From contig CABURR010000027.1 in assembly GCA_902493985.1 (NCBI GenBank), positions 1-28,145 of the forward strand: a stretch of 28,145 bases of DNA, written 5' to 3'. The translations under genes were made by a program, and so were the position numbers. The DNA comes from an uncultured Collinsella sp. Lineage in GTDB: Bacteria > Actinomycetota > Coriobacteriia > Coriobacteriales > Coriobacteriaceae. Shown here piece by piece: positions 16,113 through 23,106 of this stretch. Under the pieces are notes generated by a model. It was given only the letters and a program-made list of their open reading frames with translations. It was not told where the DNA came from and searched no databases. Position 1 is the first letter of the stretch, and every line of letters starts with the position of its first letter.

Positions 16113-16589
16113 CTACCAGCCGCGTGCTTCCTCCGCACGTACGAGCTGACGAGCCTCGATCTGGCGAATCATATCGATGCGTCGCTGGTGACGGCCGCCC
16201 TCGAACTCGCCGGTGAGCCAGGCGTCGACAATCATTTTGGCCAGCTCGATGCCTACCACACGAGCACCAAATGCGAGCATGTTGGTGTTGTTGTGCTCGC
16301 GCGACAGGCGAGCGGAATACGGCTCAGAGCAGGTGCAGCAACGGATACCGCGCACCTTGTTGGCGGCAAGCGAGATGCCCACACCCGTACCGCAGATAAC
16401 GATACCGCGATCAACCTCGCCGGACATGACAGCGTCCGCCACGGCCTCACCCGCGATGGGATAGTCAAAGCGCTCGGTGCTGTCCGTACCGAAGTTCACG
16501 ACTTCGTAGCCGTACTTCTCCTGGATATACGCCGTGATGGCTTCCTTGTACTCGACTGCGACGTGGTCGTTTCCAATACCGATCTTCAA
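16113..16589 (-). CDS. rpiB: RpiB/LacAB-family sugar-phosphate isomerase
   Basis: A 158-residue isomerase of the RpiB family, which interconverts ribose 5-phosphate and ribulose 5-phosphate, or in some members allose 6-phosphate and allulose 6-phosphate. Visible are the N-terminal IGNDHVAVEYK motif, the catalytic-cysteine motif VICGTGVGISLAANK, and CSEPYSARLSREHNNTNML with GARVVG. The start is TTG: the only frame-compatible start with a ribosome site (GGAAAGGGG, 7 bp away); the ATG just upstream (at 16606) is in another frame and stops at once. It lies 72 bp after the epimerase gene on the same strand and probably shares its promoter. Next to an AlsE-like epimerase, a LacI regulator and a PTS, a role in hexose 6-phosphate isomerisation is at least as likely as one in the pentose phosphate pathway. 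Confidence 0.93.
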   Translation of the reverse strand: MKIGIGNDHVAVEYKEAITAYIQEKYGYEVVNFGTDSTERFDYPIAGEAVADAVMSGEVDRGIVICGTGVGISLAANKVRGIRCCTCSEPYSARLSREHNNTNMLAFGARVVGIELAKMIVDAWLTGEFEGGRHQRRIDMIRQIEARQLVRAEEARGW

Positions 16590-16661
16590 AAGAGACCCCT
16601 TTCCATAAGAACCATTCGCGCATGCCGCGCGCTCAATCCGTCCTAATTCGCCGTTCCGCTT

Positions 16662-17315
16662 CTAATACACCTCGCCGGCGCGCAAACGGCGCAGACACTC
16701 CTCGTAACCAGCGTCCTTGCCAAACAGCGCACTGGTGCCCAAGATAAATCCGTCCGCGCCAATGGCGGACAGGTCGCGCACGCGCTCGGGCGAGCAGGCG
16801 CCGTCGATCATGAGCTTGAAGCCAAAGCGCTCCTTCAGCGCGGCAAGGCGACGCACCTTGTCGTTCGTGAACTCGATAAAGCTCTGACCGGCAAAACCCG
16901 GATTCACCGTCATGACCATCACGTAATCGCAGAGGTTCAACATCTCCTCGATCTCGGAGATAGAGGTGTCGGGGTTCACGGCGATACCGGCGCTCTTGCC
17001 GAGGGACTTAATCGCGGCGAGCGTCTTGACCACGTAACGCTCGGACTCCGGATGGATATAGATGATGTCCGCGCCGGCGGAGGCGAAAAGTTCAACCTTG
17101 CTGGCAGGATTCTCGACCATAAGGTGCACGTCGACGAGCTTGTTGGTGGCAGCTCGCACGGCCTTGATGTCTTCGAGACCCATGGCGAAATTGGGAACGA
17201 AACTGCCGTCCATCACGTCGCAATGGAAGATGTCGATGCCGGCGGCGTCGAGATCCTCGACGGTCGCACGCAGATTGCCGTAGTCGGCGCACATGAGACT
17301 GGGGCAGAGCAGCAT
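16662..17315 (-). CDS. Ribulose-phosphate 3-epimerase family protein, AlsE-like
   Basis: A 217-residue TIM-barrel epimerase. Family motifs are CPSLMCAD, HCDVMDGSFVPNF, VDVHLMVENP, HPESE and VNPGFAGQSFI. Two places resemble E. coli AlsE (D-allulose-6-phosphate 3-epimerase) more than Rpe: SLMC at the N-terminus, where Rpe has SILS, and IDGACS with LGTSALF near the end, where Rpe has VDGG and GSAIF. The metal-binding His and Asp residues appear present. The ATG has a TAAGGAG site at 17322-17328. Two copies of the LacI-type palindrome lie upstream. AlsE-type specificity is an inference from these residues and the neighbours; a pentose-specific Rpe remains possible. Confidence 0.88.
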   Translation of the reverse strand: MLLCPSLMCADYGNLRATVEDLDAAGIDIFHCDVMDGSFVPNFAMGLEDIKAVRAATNKLVDVHLMVENPASKVELFASAGADIIYIHPESERYVVKTLAAIKSLGKSAGIAVNPDTSISEIEEMLNLCDYVMVMTVNPGFAGQSFIEFTNDKVRRLAALKERFGFKLMIDGACSPERVRDLSAIGADGFILGTSALFGKDAGYEECLRRLRAGEVY

Positions 17316-17325
17316 AGTGAACTCC

Positions 17326-17355
17326 TTATCTGCTCGGTGATTATCTACTCGGTGG
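17326..17355 (-). repeat. Short tandem repeat in the epimerase leader
   Basis: TTATCTGCTCGGTG (17326-17339) and TTATCTACTCGGTG (17342-17355, plus-strand reading) match at 13 of 14 bases with a 16-bp period. The first copy contains part of the ribosome site. The second contains GATAAT on the minus strand, a possible -10, so a small duplication may have created or moved the promoter. Confidence 0.5.
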
Positions 17356-17357
17356 TA

Positions 17358-17407
17358 ATTAATCGTTTAACCTTTATCTACAGTCTGGCTGATTAATCGT
17401 TTAACCA
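17358..17407 (-). promoter_or_regulatory. Two LacI-type operators (sites 2 and 3) before the epimerase gene
   Basis: AATTAATCGTTTAACC (17358-17373) and GATTAATCGTTTAACC (17392-17407) share 15 of 16 bases and are centred exactly 34 bp apart. They share the core TTAATC and the arm TTAACC with the palindrome at the lacI promoter and carry the central CG common in LacI-family operators. They lie 43 to 92 bp upstream of the epimerase start, on or next to its promoter. Confidence 0.65.
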
Positions 17408-17580
17408 CGTTGTTAACCTGCAGGCTTTTCCAGATTCACAACGTTGCCATATTTGCCTATCTAGCTGGTATCATGCAGGAGCCCGCACCACGAAACGCTG
17501 TCGTATTCCCTAGGAAGAAATCCCGCTACGCGGACAGCAGCAGCCAGGGGCCGCAATCCGCAGACCTGAGCCCGGACCCC

Positions 17581-18324
17581 CTACGCTCCAGGCGTGATCA
17601 GGCGCGCGCACTGGGCGATCTTCTCGTCATAGGACTCCGCGATAATCGACACACCATCGAACCCAAACGCGCGAACATTCGAGAACTGATGGAACTTCGA
17701 GCTGTCGCACAGCACGTACGCCTTATTCGAATTCTCGCGCACGATGCGCTTCTTCGCCGCCTCAACGTAGGAGGGCGTCATGACGCCGCGGTCCTCGTCA
17801 ATCGCGTTGGTCCCGATAAACGCCTTATCGAAGTACAGATCGCGCAGGATCGATTCGGTCATAGAACCGCAGAACGAGGAGTTCACATAGTTGAACTCGC
17901 CACCCACCACGATGAGCTGGGCGCGCGTCTCGCTCTTAATCAGGCACGCCGAGGCATCCGTCGTGTAAATTGTCACGTCGCGGTCGAGCAGCAGACGCAG
18001 CAGCGCCGTGCAGGTGGAACCCGAGTCCAAGTAGAGCGTGTCCCCGTCCTCAACAAAACGCAAGGCGACTTGGGCAATCTGTTCCTTCTCACTCCCGTGT
18101 AGGCCCGAACGCGTCGAGATACTCACCTCGTGGACAGCCGAGAGGAGCCTCACCGCGCCGCCCGAAAGATGCTCAACCTTGCCAAGCGCCTCCAGCTCCT
18201 TGAGGTCGCGACGTAGCGTCGAAATAGAGACGCCCGGCAGCTCCTCCTGCAGCTCGGAAATCCTCGCGAGGCCCGACTTCTGCAGGCACTCTACAATTCG
18301 CTCCTGGCGCTCATACGGAATCAT
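17581..18324 (-). CDS. DeoR-family transcriptional regulator
   Basis: A 247-residue repressor, the usual length of the family. The ATG at 18324 is chosen for its GGAGAGG site at 18332-18338; the frame is open further upstream but lacks such a site. The N-terminus holds a DeoR winged helix (about 1-57): IPYERQERIVECLQKSG, then the recognition region VSISTLRRDLKELEALGKVEHLSGGA. The C-terminal DeoR sensor domain (about 75-235) shows DGDTLYLDSGSTCTALLRLL, DKAFIGTNAIDEDRGVMTP and KAYVLCDSSKFH, in which the DSGST loop binds sugar phosphates. It follows the PTS permease gene on the same strand after 224 bp, so it may be the last gene of that operon or have its own promoter. It probably responds to a phosphorylated intermediate of the imported sugar. 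Confidence 0.92.
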   Translation of the reverse strand: MIPYERQERIVECLQKSGLARISELQEELPGVSISTLRRDLKELEALGKVEHLSGGAVRLLSAVHEVSISTRSGLHGSEKEQIAQVALRFVEDGDTLYLDSGSTCTALLRLLLDRDVTIYTTDASACLIKSETRAQLIVVGGEFNYVNSSFCGSMTESILRDLYFDKAFIGTNAIDEDRGVMTPSYVEAAKKRIVRENSNKAYVLCDSSKFHQFSNVRAFGFDGVSIIAESYDEKIAQCARLITPGA

Positions 18325-18428
18325 ATTGGGAACCTCTCCAAACCACTCTGCTTCACGCTCGTTCATTTCTTTTCGAAAAGTGTAACGCACAAGCAGAATA
18401 GCGGCCGCCACCTGTTGCGATGACGACC

Positions 18429-18471
18429 GCTTAATCGATTGACCTACCCTCTCGTTCACAATTTGAACGAG
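18429..18471 (-). promoter_or_regulatory. Two palindromes upstream of deoR (LacI-type site 4 and a GTTCA/TGAAC repeat)
   Basis: GCTTAATCGATTGACC (18429-18444) matches the LacI-type consensus of this region and has a central CG. Next to it CTCGTTCA (18451-18458) and TGAACGAG (18464-18471) form a perfect 8-bp inverted repeat with a 5-base spacer. Both are 105-150 bp upstream of the deoR start, in the 224-bp gap after the PTS gene, and suggest a controlled internal promoter. A clear -35/-10 pair is not seen. Confidence 0.45.
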
Positions 18472-18548
18472 GTTGACACACCTCGCGTAAGCGCGACGCT
18501 CTTCAAGCGAAGAGAACGACCCTAGGAGAGGCGGCGCATCCGGGGCTC

Positions 18549-19925
18549 TTAGGCGAGCTGATCCTCCTTGCCGGTGAAGGCGAAGGCAAGAACACCGGCC
18601 ACGACGGCGGAAATGAGCATGCCGACCATAGCCCAAGCGAAGTTCATGGGGTCGGAACTCACGAAAGCCGGGAACGTAGTGACGGAACCGAAGGTGAACG
18701 CAGTGGTGACGACCTTCATGATACCGAGGAACGCGCCGCCGACGGCACCGCCGATGATCTGCGCAAGCCAGACCTTCTTGTTCTTCACGAGCATACCGAA
18801 CAGCGTGGGCTCGATGATGGCGGACAGGGCGATCGATACGACACCGGTCATCGCGAAGCTCTTGAGCTTCTGGTCGCGGGCCTTGAGGAACACGCCGAAG
18901 GCGCAGCCGATAACGGCGAAGTTGCAGGCGAAGGTGAAGGGGCAGATGTAGTCGAAGCCGTTCTGAGCGATGTTGTTGATCATGATGGGGTTCACGGCCC
19001 AGTGGATGCCCATGGACACCAGCACGGACCAGCCGCCGCCAACCAGCACGCCGGCGAACACGGAGCTGCGCTCGATCAGCCAGTTGACCACGAAGGCGAT
19101 GGCCTCACCAGCGTAGACGCCCAGGGGACCGATGACGAGCATGGTGAGCGGAACCATAACGATCAGGGAGATGGCGGGCAGCACGACGAGCTTGAGCATC
19201 TCGGAAACGTGCTCATCGAGCCACTTGTACAGGTACGAGTAGACCCAGACAGACAAGATGGCAGGGATAACCGTGGAGTTGTAGTTCATGAGAACCACGG
19301 GGATGCCGAAGAAGTCCGTCATGGCGCCGTTGCCCGCGTCGCCCATGAGGGCGATGAAGTCCGGGTAGAGCAGGCACGCGCCGAGCAGCGCCGACAGGTA
19401 CGGGCTCGCGCCGAAGCGCTTGCCGGCGGAGAAGCCGAGCAGCACGGGCAGGAAGTAGAACACGCTCATGGCCAGGGTGTACAGGATGGTGTAGGTACCC
19501 GTGCCCTCAGCGATGATGCCGAGCTGGGCGGCCAGGATAACGAAGCCGCGCAGGATACCGGAGCCGGCCATGGCGGGCAGCAGCGGGGCAAAGATGCCGG
19601 AGATCGCGGAGAAGACCTGGCTGACGATGCTCTCGCCCTCGTCCTTGGTAGCAGCGGAGATTTCCACGCCCGAACCCTTGACCAGCGGCTCAAACTTCTC
19701 GTACAGCTTCGGGACCTCAGTGCCGATGAGGACCTGGTACTGACCGGCCTTGTTCAGCGTGTTCACAACGCCTTCGACTTCCTTGACCGCAGCGTCGTCG
19801 CAAGCCGCGTCGTCTTTGAGATTGAGGCGCAGGCGCGTCGCGCAGTGCGTCATGCCCGAGATGTTCTCGGGACCACCGACGGCGTCCAGAATCCCCTGAG
19901 CCATCGCGTTCCAGTCGCGTTTCAT
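18549..19925 (-). CDS. PTS sugar permease EIIBC, beta-glucoside/glucose superfamily
   Basis: A 458-residue permease that imports and phosphorylates a sugar. The IIB domain (1-about 85) has the phosphocysteine in THCATRLRL (Cys28) and the GQYQVLIG motif. The IIC domain (about 100-455) has about ten membrane helices, with FAPLLPAMAGSGILRG, YTILYTLAMSVFYFLPVLLG, a NSTVIPAIL stretch and GIHWAVNPIMINNI, as in the BglF/sucrose type. There is no IIA domain, so it must borrow IIA from another system. The ATG has a GGGGAGG site inside the end of the preceding gene, only 3 bp away, so the two are co-translated. The neighbouring epimerase, RpiB and isomerase genes suggest a rare hexose such as allose or allulose; that substrate is inference. 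Confidence 0.93.
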   Translation of the reverse strand: MKRDWNAMAQGILDAVGGPENISGMTHCATRLRLNLKDDAACDDAAVKEVEGVVNTLNKAGQYQVLIGTEVPKLYEKFEPLVKGSGVEISAATKDEGESIVSQVFSAISGIFAPLLPAMAGSGILRGFVILAAQLGIIAEGTGTYTILYTLAMSVFYFLPVLLGFSAGKRFGASPYLSALLGACLLYPDFIALMGDAGNGAMTDFFGIPVVLMNYNSTVIPAILSVWVYSYLYKWLDEHVSEMLKLVVLPAISLIVMVPLTMLVIGPLGVYAGEAIAFVVNWLIERSSVFAGVLVGGGWSVLVSMGIHWAVNPIMINNIAQNGFDYICPFTFACNFAVIGCAFGVFLKARDQKLKSFAMTGVVSIALSAIIEPTLFGMLVKNKKVWLAQIIGGAVGGAFLGIMKVVTTAFTFGSVTTFPAFVSSDPMNFAWAMVGMLISAVVAGVLAFAFTGKEDQLA

Positions 19926-19928
19926 TGG

Positions 19929-20867
19929 TTACCTCCCCATTGCGCAGAAGAGCTCGCGGACAAGCTCGGCTGCCTTAATCGCGTCGTTTGCATCGATAAC
20001 GGATTGGATCTTCTCCATGCTTACGGCCTCGATGGCGTCGTTGAGCAGATGGATCATCTGGTCGTTCTGTGCAGCCTCGCCGGCAGCGGGCTCGATGACC
20101 GGGAACGTGTCGAAGTAGATTGCGCTGTCGTAACCGTGCTTCTTCACGTAGTAGAGGAACTCGAGGGTCTTCACCGGCGTGGACGTACCAATCATAAGGC
20201 CATCGTCGAAGCGACCGTTGCCGTCGTTTAGGTGAATGCCGTAGAGCTTGCCCTCGCGGCCGAACAGGTCGGCGGCCATGGCAGGGTTCTCGTGCTTCAT
20301 GAGCATGTGGCAGTAATCCAGCGTGACGCCCAGGTTCGGGCGGTCTGCAGCGTTGAGAATCATGCCGGTCATAGCCATGGAGTCGATGAACGCGTACGCG
20401 CGCTCCTCGTAGGGTTTGTACTCAATCGAGATCTTGAGGTCGGGCGCGTAGTCGCAAACCTTCTGGAATGCGGCTACGAGCTGGTCGAAGACGCGAGCGT
20501 AGGCGATCTGGAAGCTGTAGTCAAAGCCGTCGTGGCCGAGCCAGATGGTCACCGTGTTGCCACCGGCAGTGCGGCAGTAGTCGCACGCCTCGTAGCAGAG
20601 CTCAAGGGCTTCCGCGGCAAGGGCATCATCGGCATTGCCCAGGTCACCGTTGAGGAAGGCGTTGCGGAAGCGCAGCGCGCAGCCGTTCAGCTGCAGGTCG
20701 TGAGCTGCGAGCTTGGCGGCCATGTCCTCAGCCGTGACACCTGTGCAGTGCTCGGGGTAGTTGAGGTCGACGTGCGTGAGGCCCACGCTCTGGAACTCCG
20801 CGAACACGCGATCAAGATTCTTGTCGCCATCGCGAAAATAGGAGTTGATACGAGTTGCAAGCTTCAT
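19929..20867 (-). CDS. Xylose-isomerase-like TIM-barrel sugar (phosphate) isomerase/epimerase
   Basis: A 312-residue TIM-barrel protein of the AP-endonuclease-2/xylose isomerase-like superfamily. The ATG at 20867 begins MKLATRINSYF and follows an AAAGGA site; the frame stays open 43 codons upstream but that part contains the leader. Likely metal ligands and substrate-contact motifs are TIWLGHDGFDYSFQ, KISIEYKPYEER (Glu), GVTLDYCHMLMKHENP (Asp, His), YGIHLNDGNGRFDDGLMIG (His, Asp) and a late YFDTFP. The W-x-GHDG-x-DY pattern resembles rhamnose-isomerase-like enzymes, some of which act on allose/allulose. It is the first gene of the PTS operon, so it most likely converts the transported sugar or its phosphate. 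The exact reaction is not known. Confidence 0.82.
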   Translation of the reverse strand: MKLATRINSYFRDGDKNLDRVFAEFQSVGLTHVDLNYPEHCTGVTAEDMAAKLAAHDLQLNGCALRFRNAFLNGDLGNADDALAAEALELCYEACDYCRTAGGNTVTIWLGHDGFDYSFQIAYARVFDQLVAAFQKVCDYAPDLKISIEYKPYEERAYAFIDSMAMTGMILNAADRPNLGVTLDYCHMLMKHENPAMAADLFGREGKLYGIHLNDGNGRFDDGLMIGTSTPVKTLEFLYYVKKHGYDSAIYFDTFPVIEPAAGEAAQNDQMIHLLNDAIEAVSMEKIQSVIDANDAIKAAELVRELFCAMGR

Positions 20868-20983
20868 GCTTCTACGTCCTTTACCTTCGTCCTTGATCGT
20901 TTCTGCCCGTTCGAGCACCTGATCTATATCCGTAATTCGATAAGGGCCGCCGCCTGCGCACCGGGGCTTACCCTGTGACATGT

Positions 20984-21012
20984 AGATTACTGCCACATAA
21001 GTTCATTTTCAA
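20984..21012 (-). promoter_or_regulatory. Promoter of the isomerase-PTS operon
   Basis: On the minus strand TTGAAA (-35, 21007-21012) and TAATCT (-10, 20984-20989) are separated by exactly 17 bp. Transcription would start near 20977, giving a leader of about 110 bases before the isomerase ATG. Confidence 0.65.
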
Positions 21013-21056
21013 TCAGTATTTTTCACTCTTTTTCTCATTGTGTCAGAGTTTTTCAC
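21013..21056 (-). repeat. Direct repeats just upstream of the PTS operon promoter
   Basis: On the minus strand GTGAAAAACTCTGA and GTGAAAAATACTGA (plus-strand positions 21043-21056 and 21013-21026) match at 12 of 14 bases and are exactly 30 bp apart. The nearer copy touches the -35 box. Helically phased direct repeats at this position suggest an operator, perhaps for the DeoR-family regulator of the operon, since DeoR proteins often use such repeats. Confidence 0.5.
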
Positions 21057-21241
21057 CGTATAAAGCCATCTACCTTGTGGTTTTGCTGTTAATCAAGTTT
21101 GACCATTCTTGAAGTTACCTGATTTTTTCTGAATTAATTTGCCGTTTATCGGTAAAAATCGACCGCTCACGGCTGACGGCGACGCAAGATGGAAGATACT
21201 TGCATGAGGAAAAGCACTGAATTCCCAGCGCCGATTCGAAT

Positions 21242-21404
21242 GACGCGATTGGTGACGCGAGCGTCGACGGCCCGAATCTGCCGTCGGCCCCCACTAACCA
21301 AAAACGGCGCCGCTCACGCGACGCCGTCATATTCCCTGGTGCCCCCGGGCGGATTCGAAAACTCCCCCCCCCGCGGGGAAATTGGTGACGCGGGTGTCGA
21401 CGGC
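21242..21404. repeat. Left copy of the 160-bp tRNA-derived repeat
   Basis: This 163-bp block matches 24418-24577 almost throughout; the C-run is 9 long here and 6 there. It begins and ends with a 25-bp core (21247-21271, with a few changes, and 21380-21404). Between them lie a hairpin (ACGGCG at 21304-21309, CGCCGT at 21322-21327) and a 23-bp stretch (21337-21359) identical to the tRNA-Arg 3' end at 24641-24663. It marks the left border of the restriction-modification island. A further degenerate GATTCGAA remnant lies at about 21233. Confidence 0.85.
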
Positions 21405-21545
21405 GCTGAGCGCTCCGTGTTTTGGTATGTGGATATGGCAGCCATCAACCTTTCTCGGCATGTGAAACTCTAGGCACATATGAGCATACCTGAGCGACGC
21501 AACACATGCGCTCCATCTATCCCAACAAGCTCCAGCGGTACCCGC
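21405..21545. other. Non-coding part of the island's left end
   Basis: No gene, terminator or repeat is seen here. The whole gap from the isomerase start (20868) to the ATPase fragment (21654) otherwise holds the PTS promoter, its direct repeats, the left tRNA-derived repeat and the 17-bp repeat array. Confidence 0.4.
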
Positions 21546-21630
21546 ACTTCCCATTTCGTGTAGAAAAGGGCCTGTATATACTTCCCATTTCGTGTATTGA
21601 ATCAGGTAACCACACTTCCCATTTCGTGTA
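21546..21630. repeat. Three 17-bp direct repeats at an exact 34-bp period
   Basis: ACTTCCCATTTCGTGTA occurs perfectly at 21546-21562, 21580-21596 and 21614-21630. The two spacers are 17 bp each and differ in sequence. The last copy ends 23 bp before the start of the AAA ATPase remnant. The spacing (just over three helical turns) suits an operator array or iteron-like protein binding; the number and lengths do not suit CRISPR. Confidence 0.85.
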
Positions 21631-21653
21631 TACAGCAGCTAGATTGGGCAATC

Positions 21654-21836
21654 ATGTCAGTATTCAGACGTACGGCCTACAATAAACTCCTCGATTGGAA
21701 AGCGAGCAATGGATCCCGAGCCATCATGCTCGAGGGGGCCCGCCGCGTTGGAAAAAGCACCCTTGCCCAAGAGTTTGCGCAGTCCAAATACAAATCCCAC
21801 CTCGTGATCGACGAATCTGTTGCGAGTGAAAAAAGA
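21654..21836 (+). pseudogene. Truncated AAA ATPase (DUF4143-type), N-terminal remnant
   Basis: About 61 codons remain of a gene whose family is usually over 400 residues. The remnant reads MSVFRRTAYNKLLDWKASNG, followed by a P-loop EGARRVGKSTLAQEFA and a KSHLVIDES strand, which is the N-terminus of the common AAA_14/DUF4143 ATPases of gut bacteria. After about 21836 the homology ends at the terminator of the oppositely oriented restriction gene, and the frame runs on into that gene's antisense strand. It was probably cut when the restriction-modification genes arrived. The start has only a weak ribosome site. The 17-bp repeats upstream may be its former control region. Confidence 0.7.
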
Positions 21837-21862
21837 AGACCGGAGACTCAACTGGTCTCCGG
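21829..21862 (-). terminator. Terminator of the restriction gene
   Basis: CCGGAGAC (21840-21847) and GTCTCCGG (21855-21862) form an 8-bp stem. On the minus strand a TCTTCTTTTTT run follows, so it ends transcription of the restriction endonuclease gene, whose stop is 29 bp upstream. Confidence 0.85.
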
Positions 21863-21890
21863 CCTCATTTCTAAAAAACGTCTCGTGGTT

Positions 21891-23105
21891 CTACTCGTGC
21901 TGTCGGGCTTCTACCAGCCTGCAGAAGTCGTTGACGCTCATGAGCCATTCCCTTTGCGCGGGCGTGTAGGTTTCGAACAGCGATGAGGGCACAACGAGGC
22001 TGAGCCTGTCCTTAGCCATAGCTCGTGTGTAATCCTCACTTACGGCGGGCTCAAGTGTTACAAGATGCTTGTCCTCGATTCTGTCAGCCTCATCAAGCAC
22101 CTGACGCCAACGCTCCTTGATGGTTGTCTTGGCACCGAGCATCGTCAGTCGAGCGACAGGGAACTTGGGGTCGTGGTAATCGTCAATAGAGGGAAAGATG
22201 AAATCCGGCTTTGATTTGCCCTCGGTGTATTTCTGCGCCGAGTAGCGTATGCCCCTAGCATCGAATAGCATCGAGAGTTGATTCTCGAACGCCGTCCCCG
22301 CACGGGACTTGCGGCGCTGGAAGGCCGACATAGTGGTGCGCAGCACGCCATCAACATCAAGCGCCGAGCCAAGGTATGGCGCGAGGTCGCGCTCCAAGAG
22401 ATGCCGCTCAAAGACGCGGAACAGCATCTCTTCGCGTTCGTAACAAGCGACCAAGCAGCCATCCGGGTCGCCCGTCCAATCGAGCTTTCCAAGGGTGGAA
22501 GCTGAGTAGGCTGAGAAGTCTGCCCCTTTGGGGAAGGACTCGCCGAATTTCTCGATCATACCGTCGAGGAAGTTCTCCGCTGCGATCGGCATGCTAACTT
22601 CGATGCCGATGGACTCCAAAATCCTTGCGGCGATCGACGTGATGCGCGTATCCTCCCGAGCAGAGGGCGTAAAACCCTTCTCGCCAACCCCGTCGAGCGC
22701 GAAGAGCCAGCGAACTTGAGATTCCGCCGTACTCCCCGCTCGGGCAAATAGGATTACGACCTCCTTGGCTTCGTGTAGGGCCAAAACCATGAGGTCGCCC
22801 GGACGGGCCATGCCCATGGCAGCATTATCGTTGTAGTAGAGCCTATACTCAGTTCTAGTTGGATGCTTCCTGCGGGCGTCGTACCAAGTGGTATAACCAT
22901 GGTCGAATATAGGGTCTGCACCATCATCGAGATATGCGAAGGTAGTTCGCATCCCCTTTATGTCATCGTCTCCGAAAAGCGCGCGCAAAGGCCCCACGCC
23001 GTTGAATTCGTGCTGGTGGCTTTTATTGGCCCCCATGATGTCAACGCCCGCGAGGGTTTTCGCGACAGCACCGTCAAAATACGCGCCAAGTACTCCATAG
23101 TCCAT
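21891..23105 (-). CDS. EcoRII-type type II restriction endonuclease
   Basis: A 404-residue protein, the same length as EcoRII. The N-terminal half (about 1-200) would be the effector/DNA-binding domain. The C-terminal half (about 222-404) carries the EcoRII-C catalytic fold: QRRKSRAGTAFENQLSMLF (263-281), GKSKPDFIFPS (296-306) and LGAKTTIKERWRQVL (323-337), giving a PD-(D/E)xK centre with Asp301 and Lys326, then KHLVTLEPAVSEDY. It starts 1 bp after the stop of the methyltransferase gene and ends at a terminator, so both genes form one operon. The family cuts at CCWGG when two sites are present; that specificity here is inferred from family and partner. It looks complete. Confidence 0.9.
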   Translation of the reverse strand: MDYGVLGAYFDGAVAKTLAGVDIMGANKSHQHEFNGVGPLRALFGDDDIKGMRTTFAYLDDGADPIFDHGYTTWYDARRKHPTRTEYRLYYNDNAAMGMARPGDLMVLALHEAKEVVILFARAGSTAESQVRWLFALDGVGEKGFTPSAREDTRITSIAARILESIGIEVSMPIAAENFLDGMIEKFGESFPKGADFSAYSASTLGKLDWTGDPDGCLVACYEREEMLFRVFERHLLERDLAPYLGSALDVDGVLRTTMSAFQRRKSRAGTAFENQLSMLFDARGIRYSAQKYTEGKSKPDFIFPSIDDYHDPKFPVARLTMLGAKTTIKERWRQVLDEADRIEDKHLVTLEPAVSEDYTRAMAKDRLSLVVPSSLFETYTPAQREWLMSVNDFCRLVEARQHE

Positions 23106-23106
23106 C

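Noticed and set aside
18460..18548. Terminator after the PTS EIIBC gene
   Set aside because: Small hairpins (CTCTTC/GAAGAG and TCGCG/CGCGA) are present but have no U-run, so read-through into deoR cannot be excluded.
21546..21630. CRISPR array
   Set aside because: Only three 17-bp repeats with 17-bp spacers and no cas genes; repeat and spacer are too short.
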